Shown here: one piece after another, positions 53,132 through 64,000 of the stretch
Position numbering within the stretch: the first letter of the stretch is position 1
Layout: each line of letters starts with the position of its first letter
NCBI RefSeq assembly: GCF_021917145.1
Contig: NC_061081.1
Span: forward strand, 280,442 to 344,441
Direction of reading: 5' to 3'
Source: Hypomesus transpacificus
Lineage: Eukaryota > Chordata > Actinopteri > Osmeriformes > Osmeridae
Length of the DNA stretch: 64,000 bases
Made by a program: the position numbers and the translations under genes
Notes under the pieces: generated by a model
Told to the model about the DNA's origin: nothing
Databases searched by the model: none
What the model saw: only the letters and a program-made list of their open reading frames with translations

Positions 53132-55841
53132 CTACCACTGTTTTTTAAAAACTGCTGACAGAATGGTATCTTGGTGAATATAAATCCTGAAAGTTAGTAT
53201 TAATGTTTATTTAATGAAAGTTGGCTTGTACATGTCCAGAGAGGTTAATATCAGAATCCCCTGAAAAGTATAAATACCTATTTTGTGTATGTTAATATAT
53301 ATTCTCCTTAATCTCAATATTAAGTTTGTGGACCACAGGCTGTGATTTGATGCTCTTCAGAATCACACGAGGAGCTAAGAAAAATGTGAGGAAAGGAAAG
53401 TGGCAGAGAAGTCGTTTCCTGCCTTGTCTGCAAAGCAGCATTAGCTTTAGGACTGCCCTGTTATTTCAAAGTATGTTCTGGAAATATTATTCCTGGATGA
53501 TGACAGATCACACAGTAAACAATGGGAGCCATCTGGCAGCTCAAGACCCCAGTCTAAAACAAAGTCAACTTGGCAAATCTCAAGTAGGCTTCGGTGGTAT
53601 TGCCAGATCTGACTAATTGACAGGCAGGAATGTCTGCATTTACATGCAGGCAAACATGCACAGCAACTACACTCGTTACTGGAACCACTGCACAAGTTGA
53701 CTGTTCAGAAGAAACAAAAGCTAATTTAATCCTGATTGTTCCACATCATCATCAATAATTGCTCACACATGTGGGTAAGTCAAGACTTACTGAGCCACAG
53801 GTGTGTCCAATTATTGACAAGGAGTTGTTACACCTACAGTTTGTTTTGCCACATTGCCATCTGCAGGTCCAATAATGTCCACAGAAGGACTGCTGATGGT
53901 TTCACTGATGATGCTACAAAGCGTTCCTTCTCTCCTCTAACTGTCAGTACCAGCCTCAATCCCAATTTCTCTTACCCTCCTCACAAAGCATGACACTGAA
54001 ACGTATGGCTGGTTCCCAAAACATCCAGTTTTCCATATTCCAGATCAATAAACCACATCAAGCCCTGATGTTTCCTACTATGACCGCTCCCACTTCTCTC
54101 TCACCCAGACAACCATTCCTGTCTGCTCACCAGCACTACCTTTGATGCACCAACCTCACCTCACACGACCCCAGTATTCCATACCTGGCATGCTGTTCTA
54201 GTGTTGCAGACTATTTGCATCTCCCTTCCTCCTTTTGTTCCTCTCTGTGACGCTCTCAGTCATACACAGAACAAAAGCAGGGAGGGTGAAAAGAGGAAGA
54301 GGGACCTCAACAAAGCAGAGGCCTCTAGAGATGAAACACAATGTGTTCATATGTGCTTCAGCAGAGGCAGGGGCTCAGTTAAGTAAGTGGTTGAAGGTCA
54401 ATGATTCTTATTCAGGATGTATATTTATATGCCCTAATGACCAAGCCTAGGACTAGACTTATTCATGACCTGAGAAGTTCAGGTCTGTGTTGCAGATGTT
54501 GATGGAAAACGCTAAAACGATTTCAGAAAAGTACATTTGTATTTGGCAGTTATAGTTGGCGTACATCAAACAAGGCATTGACGTGATCACAAAATTGATA
54601 AAACACCAATTTGATTGAAATTGGTCTGGAACATTCTACATCTATACTAATTGGCACATGTTAACTTATATACTGTCACTTGCATAAAACAAAGGTAATA
54701 ATTTTAAGTTGGTTATTGCTTTCTAGGTTACAGAGCACAGAGTGTTGAGTTTTTTTAATTTTCAAGTTTCACCAGGGTGTCTTAATACCTTTTTTTTGTT
54801 TGCATTGTCCTGTGGAGATTTTCAATATTCTACACATGCAAGTATGTACACAGGCAAGTCATGCTATGCACATAGGTATGCTTTTAAACCGCATTCTCAA
54901 AGACCTGTAAAAAGATGTATAAAAACAAATTCTGAATTAATAGTTACGTTTCTCTCATTTGACTAAAATGACATAATACAATCCCTTTGAATAGCACCAT
55001 TATGGTATGCTGCAGTGGGTACAGACATGAAGGGCTTTTAAAACGCACAGCAGTGCATCGTCAACATCACGTTACAAAAATACAAGAATTTATCACAACA
55101 GCATTCACTAGACAGATAACCTCCGCTTACATAACATTTAACACATGGCTGTTCCTCTCAACATAAAAAAAACATGAAATAATACAATGATTGACAATGA
55201 GTGATGATGGTAAAAACACCTCGGTAAAGTTGTTTTCTCCAGGGAAAACAGGGGACGCAAAAACACCAGAGCTGTTAACTCGTAAGGCTACCTGTGCTGA
55301 AGACATGCTGTATTTCAGAAGATTCCTCTGGGTTTTTCCAACTCAAGCACAAACAGTAAATGGGCAGCGGGGAGGGGGGGGGGGTGTTCTTTACAATTGG
55401 GCAAAATGAGGCAGAACGGGATTGGCGCTAGGACAGCAATTCCAACGCGTGACTCTTTGCATTTAAAAACTATAAACAAGACAAACAGGTGGTACAATTG
55501 AACGAGTGGTGTTATTAAATGAAGCCTGTGTTTCTACAGAGGGGCTGTTTACATGAGAGGCAGGATACACTTCATAGTGGGTCAGGCAGCCTGGCAGAAC
55601 GCCAGCTCTTTACAAGCCCAGCACGAATGCACTCACACATATTGCATTTGTAGTAACCCTCGTCCATATAGTTGTACTGTCCAGAGTGGTGGCTGTATGA
55701 GCTGTCTTCAGTGCTAAGGAGAGTGAGGTTTGTTCGTTTGTTTTAACTTAGAAGGCACTGTGGTGGAGAAAGGAACAGTCAGTTTTCTTTTCAGAGGGGG
55801 TCTGCAGGGAAGGTCTGGGTTATGTGTGTGTGTGTCTGCGT

Positions 55842-55873
<32 letters not shown>
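53132..55873. other. Convergent intergenic DNA, probably including the frem3 3' UTR
   Basis: No conserved coding segment or RNA gene was recognised. Short open frames have no recognisable similarity. A poly-G run at about 55374 and a TG repeat at about 55823-55873 end at the frem3 stop codon. The frem3 polyadenylation site could not be placed. Confidence 0.45.
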
Positions 55874-56616
55874 CTAGACCTCGGAACTATCCGAGAATTG
55901 CCTCGTGCTCGTCGTTCCGCCGCTGCAGCTGCTCCCGCCGTAGGCGGAGCTGGAGGAGGTGGCGTAGGGAGGGAACTGGCTCTCCTTGTCCCGCCTCTTG
56001 CGCCGCACCAGCAGGATGACCACGATGGCGACCAGGCAGATGAGGAGGATAAGACCGGCCAGCCCCACCAGCATGGGCAGGGTGGAGGTGTCCAGGGGCT
56101 CCCTGCCGGAGCTCCCCAGGAGGGGCCGCTCCAGGAGGGGCTGGCGCTCGCGGCTGGGGGTCCAGGGCTGGCGCTGGCTGACCACCATGCGGTCGGAGCG
56201 ATCCAGAGCGATGTGCTGGATGTTGGTGCCCCGGCTGGCGTCCACACCAATGTCCTGGGCTAGGGCGGGGGCGGAGGGGGCGGCTCGGCGGCTGCGGCCC
56301 AGGGAGGAGGTGCCGATCTGGGGCTGGGGGTCCACGGAGGACAGGCTGTGGCGCTGGTAGTCCAGGCTGCGCTTTCCGATGCTGCGGTTGGCGTTATCTC
56401 TGGAGCGGACGGTATAGATGGTGTGGATGAACCACTCTCGACCGGCAGCCACCTGGCAAAACCATAAAGAGGCTTGAGCTTTTGATGAACGCTTCTTCTA
56501 CACCTGAACGTTAAGTTGTAGGTGTCAGCTAACATGTGCATGCGGTTTCTGTGAGCATGTTTGTGCATTTGTTTATGCATGTGTCTGTAAGATATATCTG
56601 TGCGAGTTAACTATGT

Positions 56617-56647
<31 letters not shown>

Positions 56648-59600
56648 TTGTGTGTGTGTGTTCCTACCTGGAACAGAGGGGAGGAGGACAGGGTGAAGCC
56701 GTCAGAGCCAGGCTGTCTGACCAGAGGAAGGGCCCCTGGGCTGTCCAGGGCCAGGGTGGCTTCAAACAGGACGTCTCCAAACGCAGAAGCCTGGGTCTCT
56801 GGCTGGGCCTTGTCCTGGGGAAGACACACAAACACACACATTAGAAAAACAATCCATCAACATGTACAGATGAGCAAAAACAGCCCGATTCTATCTTGGG
56901 GAAAAAGATTCACTGACTGCCACGTTTTAGGTGACAGTTGTTTAAAAAAAAAAAATACACAGACCTACACAATAAACCCCCCCACACAGGGTACCACATG
57001 GACCACATAGATACAGAGGTATAGGTGCATGTCGGATGATCTTACCAGGATCTTGAACCTGTAGAGCAGCGAGGGAGCGTCCGCCAGGCAACCATACTCC
57101 TTGTTGGTGGGGTTGTACTTGGGCACGTATCCATCCGCCCCAGTGCACAGGAACACCTTCTCGATGCTGCAGGTGAACGAGTCTCCCAGGTTCTGGACCG
57201 GGTCCACCATGACGCGGCCGTAGATGGACGAGCCTGGCGGAGGAGGGGAAGGAGGGCGTGAGGATGAGAGGAGGATAAGGAAGTAAACAGGAAGTAGGAA
57301 GAGGAGGGAGGGGCCAGGACTGAACTAACGAAGGTGGCTCTATGTTCAAAAATAAGTCTGCAGAATGGGGGCAGTAACCAACTGCCGGATCGTAACAGTC
57401 TGAATAGATTCTCCTTGGTGTAGTGTCTCTCTAGAGCCACTAGGGGTCCTTTCCTACCTTCTGAGAAGGCGGCGTCGGATCCCTCTCCAAAGCCCATGGA
57501 GCCGTCAGACAGCCACAGCTCCCTCTTAGACAGCAGGAACATCTGGGTGTTGAGACTGAACTCTGCTGCCACTGGGTCACTCACCTGAGGAGGAGAGGAC
57601 AAGAGAGAGGAGGAGGGGAGGGGGAGAGGAGAGGGGAAGGTGGAGGGTAGGGGGAGAGGAGAGGGAGATGAGAGGAGAGGAGGGTTGCCCAGAAAAGAGA
57701 GACATTTGCATTGGATCGAGAACGAAATTGCCTGCTACAACAATACAATGGAACCCCCTTCCTGTATCAATGTTAGCCACTAATCCAACCCCATTACTCC
57801 TGTCACACCCTTATCCTTCGGCAGACACGTTAAGGAGTGCTCCACTGGGTCTCAGGGGGAGGAGAGCAGACCTGCTGGAAGCGGATGTCCATGTCGAAGG
57901 TGAGGGGCTCTCGAGGGTGGCACACAGGGGGGAGGCTGTACTCGCCGCTGGGGGAGGCGCTGCAGGGGATCAGCTTCACCGTGTAGGTGCCAGAGTAGTC
58001 ACGCACCTGTGGAGAACAGGGGAACCACAAGTACTCACTGAGGACCCTCGTGACCCATGGAAGGTCTATTCGTTATTAATTAACTACAAACAGAGAAAAA
58101 GCTAACGATTGAATAAATTCATGCAAAAGTCATAAAAAAATGTATGTAAGTATAGATTCCTTGTAGGATGTTCTTTTAGCATTGACTTGTTTGTACCAAA
58201 GTTTCGAATAGAGCCAGACATTGAAAATTGTTGTTATGGTGTATCTTTTTCAGGCTCTAAATCAAGCGAGTGGCGACTCACAGCAAAGTCTGAGACAAAG
58301 GTCCACTGCTGCATGGGCTGGTTGTAGGTGGGCTCAGTCCGGACCAGGGACAGGGTGAAGGTCAGCCCTGGGTGGTCCGCACACATCACCATGGACGACA
58401 GGCCTGTTCCTGGACACACACACACACACACAATGATTTGATATACCCAGCCATGTTCATGAAACCCATAGACTCATGTTTCTGAAACTTCAATAAAACA
58501 AAGAAAGTTGTAATTCAACTCATGACTCATCATTTCATAATTTACAGCCGAAATATTATGACGTTTTCAGACACCTTGCAGGGAATGTGTAAGGTGAGTC
58601 ACATTTCTATTTTATGGCACACAGGAAGAGAAGCTCCTTAACGAGAGATGCCAGAAATAGCGGCGGGTGATCTGGGTCACTGTGCAACCCTATAGGGACT
58701 GGCTGTATAGAATGACCACTGGGTGGTTTCATCGCATGTGACTGTGTTTGTGTGTTTTGTATTCATAAATGTACATGTTATTAAGTATAGCTGACATAGG
58801 TTTGTAAGTACATGTGTGGCTGTCTGTGTGTGTGTGGTACACTGTGTGTGTGTGTGTGTGGTACACTGTGTGTGTGTGTGTGTGTGTGTAGTACACTGTG
58901 TGTGTGTGTGTAGTACAATGTGTGTGTGTAGTACACTGTGTGTGTGTGTGTGTGTAGTACACTGTGTGTGTGAGTGTGTGTGTGTAGTACACTTTGTGTG
59001 TGTGTGTGTGCGTACCTGGGTGGGACATGACAAAGAGGCCCCTGTAGCGAGCCTCTGTCTTGAAGTTGACCACCAGACGGCCCTCCTCGTTGATCCTCAT
59101 GCTGGTGGGGTACATGGCTCCTAGAGGGTCCACAGGCACACAACATGTTCAATACCACAGATGACTTAAGTAAATAAGTAAGTAAGACTTTATTTATATA
59201 GCACATTTCATACAAGAATTGTAGCTAAAGTTGCTTTACATAAACTTAACATATGTAGCAACAACCACCTCTCCCTGCCACTGATAAAAGGAAAATAACA
59301 ACAAACGAATTATCTGAATTTTTTATTTGCAAAAATTTTTCATAAAAGTGCGACTGTAGTACCTCGTCTGACCGGTAGAGGGAGTGTTTGGTTCTGAGTG
59401 TACCTTGCAGTTCTGCCTCTGGCGGGCTGCCTATGCCCTCCTGCCACAAGATGGCGGTGTCGTAGACGAAGGTGAGCTTGAGCTCGGACTGCAGGTCAAA
59501 GTGCTGCCAGCCGCCCACGGCCACGGGGGAGTGGAACACGTAGGAGACAAAGAGGGGCACGCGCAGGGTGACGTAGGACTGCACCAGGTTCAGCACCTGG

Positions 59601-61274
59601 AGGTGGAGAGACAGGGTCAGACTGGACTGGACTGGTAGCGGCTTCAGAGCTGCACTTACTACTGTACATGCAGTATTTCTATGTCACTTTGGATAAAAGG
59701 TAAAACCCCTACCTGCCCGTCGGTTCCGATGGACCCCCCACAGTCGCTGAGCAGCTCAGACATGTCGTAGTAGCTGGTGAATTCCCACAGGCACGCCTCC
59801 AGGTTCAGGTTCCTGTAGAAGCGCAGCGAGTTGGCGGAGCGCATGGTGCCGCTGTACTGGTAGGGAGACGTCTCGCCGATGATCTCCGGGTTCTTGGTGG
59901 CGTCTGTGATGAAGCCGTGGCCCGTCTGGATCTCGTTGAAGTCCAGCAGGTTGGAGCAGCGGTGGTTGCCCACGCGTGTGCCATCCGGGCTCAGGGTTAG
60001 CTCGAAGTTCTGGAGCGCCCTGGTAGAGATGACAGGCAGCATGCCTGGAGAGACAGAGGGAGGTCGAGGTAGAAAGGAAGACAGGTCACGAGAGAGGCAG
60101 ACACACACACAAAAAAAAAGGATTTATATGTAGGATTTTCAAAGATATTGTCGCTTATAATCTCACTTCAACCGTAAGAACATGGTTTCTGGTTTCTTTG
60201 TTGGTGATGAGGCTGAGTTGTCCACCTACCGTCCATGTGTGGCATGTGGACGGTCAGCTTGATGAGGTTGGGAAAGTCGGGGTCGTCGGGGCCCGTGTAG
60301 CGGATCTTGGCAGAAAAGGGTTCCGCCCCCACGGTACCGGGGACACGAGGTTGACACATCCCTACAGAACCGGCAGAACATCAGAACCGTGCTCCACAAC
60401 AGAACACAGGAAGAACCAAAACTTCAGCCAAAACGTACCCTGACTTTACTAGTACTAAGTACTAAAATCACAAGCTATGGTAACAAGTGGTTTTGTCCTG
60501 TAAGCAGCAACATTAATAAACAACATTTTCCACATGAGTACATTTGAATGTCTTTGTATTTTGGCATTCCAGAACAACAACAACAACAACAACAACAAGC
60601 ATCACACTAAACTTTAAACTCCTCTCCCCAAACGGCGTAGACTCCCTCTTCTCACCTTCCTCCCTGCTGACCACGGCGATGGGACTGGACAGCTCCAGGC
60701 CGGCGTCTCCGTTGATGTTGAAGGCACGGGCAGCGCACTGGACCCGGGAGCCTGCCTGGAAGTAGATGGAGTCCAGGGTGATGGACTTGGTGTTGGTGAA
60801 GAAGGTGTTGGTGTCCACCTCTCTCATGGGGCTGGTGACGCCGTCGGCCCCGCTGGGGGCGCTCACGAGCCAGCGGTACTGGGTCAGGGTGTCGTTGATG
60901 TTCTCCGCCGTGCAGATGGAACCCGTCTTGTCAAAGTCGTGGTATTTGGGGTTGCAGGCCTGTTGGAACAAGGATGTTACTGCCTTTAGTGTTCAAGCTG
61001 AGATGTATTTATTTTTTACTTAAGTATATGTCAGAGCCTATACTTCTTTACTGGAACTTGAGTGAAAAAGTGTAAGTCTTTTTAAAGATAAGTATCTGTA
61101 CTTCTACTTGAGGGAAGGAAGCTGAAATCATTTGTGTCAATTGTGAATTGAAGTGAATACAACTAAATAAAAGTGAATGAGATAAAAAAAGAAAAGGTAG
61201 TCAAGCTCTCAAGTGGATGTTAGTAGTTGAAAGTATAGCTGATTGAATGGACACCTGGATGGATATTATGTGTG

Positions 61275-61309
<35 letters not shown>

Positions 61310-63918
61310 TCGTGTGTGTGTGTGTGAGCGAGCGTGTGGATGTGGCCACTCACGGTCACGCAGACCACAGGGTACCCGGTCGAGGGTCGGGGGCTGTCCC
61401 TGGCGCGTGCCGTGTCGTCGTACATGAGCAGGGAGATCACCACGGGCACGGCCGGGAAGGTGACGTCCGCCACGCTGTCCATCTCCTCGATGAACACGAT
61501 GGCCTTGCTCATCTGGAGGAAGGCACAGGGAACACCAGTCCTTCAGGGTTAGTTCACTTCAGTTCATTTATTCACAAGTTCTCTTGATTTACAAATCAAA
61601 ATAGAAAAAAGAATGAACAGACATTATAATTGGATTGAAAGTCCAATCGAATCACTGACTTAGCTCTTTAGAAATATTTTCTGTTTTAAATTGTGTTTAA
61701 ACAATTTACTCAGGAATAAAACATGCATTTACACCACACATCCAAGCATCTGCTTTGACATAAATCTCTCATCGTGCTGTTGGTAAGATATAAGCTGGGC
61801 CAGTAGAGGAAGTGAGGAGGGCCCTGCTCACTGGACTGACAGGCAGCAGGAGAGAGGAGAGAGAGTGTGCAGCACCGTACAGTACATGTTTGGGATGCCT
61901 GGTATCCCTGTTTATAGGTCGGCACTGCTCACCCGGAGCAACATTCTCCGAGCACACACACAACACACACACACAACACACACACACATCACACACACAG
62001 GCTCAAAGAGGAGAGGGCTTTTTTACGAGACGTCGTGATTTGGGTTTGCTGACAGTGGCAGCTGCTGCCCGGCTATTTTAACACAGAGAGCCGTGTGTAT
62101 GTGTGTGTGTATAGTTCTGGGTGCGAAAGGTATTTTTGTAACGCGTGTGTTAGTGTGTATTGTATGTATGTTTGTGTTATACGTATGTGAACGAGGGAGC
62201 GAGCGAGCGAGCATGTCCGCCAATGTGGATGTGTTCATGTGTGTGTTGCTCTGTATGTGTGCACGGATGTGCTTGTGCACGAACGCTGTGTGCTCTTTGT
62301 CTCACCATGGTCTCGGCCACCATGTATTCATCAGGCTTCAGGTGCACAGTGAAGGCCTCTCTCATCTCCCTCTGGCCGTCAAACAGGATCTGCACCTCCA
62401 CAAAGTGCTCCGTCTCCCCCTCCTTAAACTCCACATCTGAAAACGTAAATCGAATGATGCTGTAATCCGCCAGTGTTTATAATTGTGTGATTCTTCTCTC
62501 CACACTTCTATGTCTTGAAGGGGCTTTTTAGTCCGATGAGTGTGTAAATCAACCTTCACAGTAAACACTTGGAATTTCCCAGTTCAGACATCATCATTCT
62601 AAGCAGACTGGGTAATGTAGTCAAAATGGCTGCTCGCCTTCAGACAGGGGGTTGTAGTCCTCTCCGGAGGTGGCGGAGCCGTCCTTGGTGTGGACGCGCA
62701 CCAGTGACACCTTGGAGCTGTCTCCCACCCTCAGGATGGGGATCCTGACCAGGGCCACCTCGCCCTTCACCTGAGGCTCCCGCACGCTGTACTTGATCTC
62801 GGAGAAACGGATGATGGGCTCTGTGTGGAGGGAGGGAGGAGAGGGAGGAGGAGAAAGGGGCGAGGAGGGGGAAGAGGAGGAAGAAAGAGAATGAGAATGA
62901 CAACTTTTAACTCTGCTTAAAAGCACGAGTCAAAGCAGAGCGCTTTTGCAGGCACACACAAAGCAGCTCACAGGTGCGTACACTTAGCTAATCAGCACCC
63001 ACGGGTAAGAACCTGCTGTGTGTAACGAAGCACTTTGTCCCTTTAGTAGGCACCAGTGAACGTGAACGGTGTTATCTGGGATTTCCCCCCTCCAGCCCGG
63101 GCTTACTGTCTTTGTCGTCCGTGATGGTGACCAGCGCCTCCTTCTGCTCCCCTATGGAGGCGCCGTAGGGGGACTTGCTCTTGGGCGTGCCCAGCACCAG
63201 GCGGAGCTCCTCGTCCTCCTCGTACACCGAGTCATCCACCAGGGTCACCACGCACGGCTTCTCACTCTCCCCTGTGGAGGGAGGGAGAGAGAGGGAGGGA
63301 GATGAGAGGGAGCGAGAGGGAGATGAGAAAGATGCCGAGAGATGATAAAGAGGGAGAGTGAGAAAGATGAAAGAGAGAGAGAGGGAGGTAGGGAATGACA
63401 GAGCGAGAGGGAAGGCGAGAGGGAGACGAGAGAATGACATACAAGTCAGTAAACGACAGACCCTGTAAGATGGTATCAATGTACATGGGAAGAATACGCG
63501 TTGACAGATATACAGTGACGGGGCTCTGGGGAAAAAAAGGGAGGGAGGTTGCGATTGCCTCGAGGGTGCCAAGTAACAATGTGGAGAAGAAGAAAGAGAG
63601 AAAGATAAGACAGAAAGAAAGACCAAAAAAAAAACGAGGAACAAAGAGAAAATCAAGAACCAACACAACAAAAGCAGCCTGAGCAGCGGTCATCCTCCCC
63701 CCTCTCCTTCTCTGTGGTACCTGGGAGGAAGCTGACCAGCGACCCGTCGGTGTTGGGCCTCTCGTTGTAGTCCATCATGACCTGGGCGGAGCCCTGACGT
63801 GTGTAGCAGCGCACCGTGGAGACGTGGCTTATGTCGCCGCTGCGGTAGACGATGACCTTCACCTCCCCGTCGGCCTCGTCCACCTTGTAGCTGCCCTCCT
63901 TGAACTGCACCTTGGGCA
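55874..63918 (-). CDS. frem3: FREM3-like basement-membrane adhesion protein (3' 16 exons; 5' end off the window)
   Basis: FRAS1/FREM proteins are large extracellular-matrix proteins of epithelial basement membranes. Plus-strand exon positions: 55874-56452, 56668-56814, 57046-57233, 57458-57584, 57872-58006, 58282-58409, 59016-59120, 59404-59596, 59713-60044, 60230-60361, 60656-60959, 61354-61512, 62306-62436, 62638-62820, 63107-63271, 63721-63918; 1067 aa are visible. The exons at 62306-63918 hold Calx-beta domains ([32 protein letters not shown]...[15 protein letters not shown]). The last exon encodes a single membrane helix ([20 protein letters not shown], about 56006-56080), a basic stop-transfer RRKRRDK, and a short tail ending DSSEV, a class I PDZ ligand as expected for GRIP1-binding family members. 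The name FREM3 rests on adjacency to smarca5; FREM2 or FRAS1 are the alternatives. Confidence 0.85.
58816..59012. repeat. TG-rich minisatellite in a frem3 intron
   Basis: About eight copies of a TG tract punctuated by GTAGTACACTG or GTGGTACACTG. On the frem3 strand this is an AC-rich stretch directly after the donor at 59015. Confidence 0.85.
59167..59240. repeat. Dispersed-repeat fragment
   Basis: AAGTAAGTAAGACTTTATTTATATAGCACATTTCATACAA-type sequence resembles a short interspersed fragment seen widely in fish genomes (from memory). It lies in a frem3 intron. The family cannot be named without a repeat library. Confidence 0.35.
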
Positions 63919-64000
63919 CTGACAACATGAATGGGACTCGCTTTAACTGACTGTTTTGATGGCTTTAGTGCGCAGGAATTACATTTTTGTTTTTTAATTG

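Noticed and set aside
55714-56250. 178-aa minus-strand frame rich in Trp/Pro/Ser next to the frem3 end
   Set aside because: Out-of-frame reading of the last frem3 exon, whose true frame contains the membrane helix and ends at 55874.

Overview
The window is vertebrate nuclear DNA, almost certainly from a ray-finned (teleost) fish. It has seven multi-exon genes with GT-AG or GC-AG introns, very dense (CA)n/(TG)n microsatellites, a Tc1-type transposon with long inverted repeats, a tRNA-derived SINE of a kind common in teleosts, and a fish-style PIM kinase. Neighbour pairs match human chromosome 4 (NSUN7 next to APBB2; SMARCA5 next to FREM3; FAM184B also on chr 4), which supports the gene names. 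HASPIN lies elsewhere in human. The species cannot be fixed from the sequence.

Layout: fam184b (+, 523-7605, 5' end outside the window); haspin (-, 8600-14718, complete); a PIM-family kinase (-, 15897-18284); about 5 kb without a recognised gene plus a 500-base run of N (23174-23673); the 3' half of apbb2 (+, 25088-29309, with a 3' UTR to about 31930); nsun7 (-, 31967-44047) with a Tc1-like element in an intron; a 1-kb head-to-head promoter interval; smarca5 (+, 45028-52696, complete); about 3 kb of intergenic or UTR DNA; and frem3 (-, 55874-63918, 5' part beyond the right edge). I built exon structures by hand from splice signals, codon phase and recalled family sequence. Where the gene is complete, the exons sum to an uninterrupted reading frame: haspin 1259 aa, pim-like 417 aa, nsun7 848 aa, smarca5 1036 aa.

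The genes do not form a pathway. They are a coiled-coil protein, a mitotic histone H3 kinase, a Ser/Thr survival-type kinase, an APP-binding adaptor, an RNA-methyltransferase-like protein, an ISWI chromatin remodeller and a basement-membrane adhesion protein. The most interesting observations are: strand-polar AC repeats just after 5' splice sites and GT repeats just before 3' splice sites; a tandemly duplicated coding exon in haspin; an Arg in place of the motif VI Cys in nsun7; a 6-nt microexon in apbb2; three GC-AG introns; a SINE nested inside another SINE in inverted orientation; and a nearly intact DD34E transposon with a one-base C-terminal frameshift.
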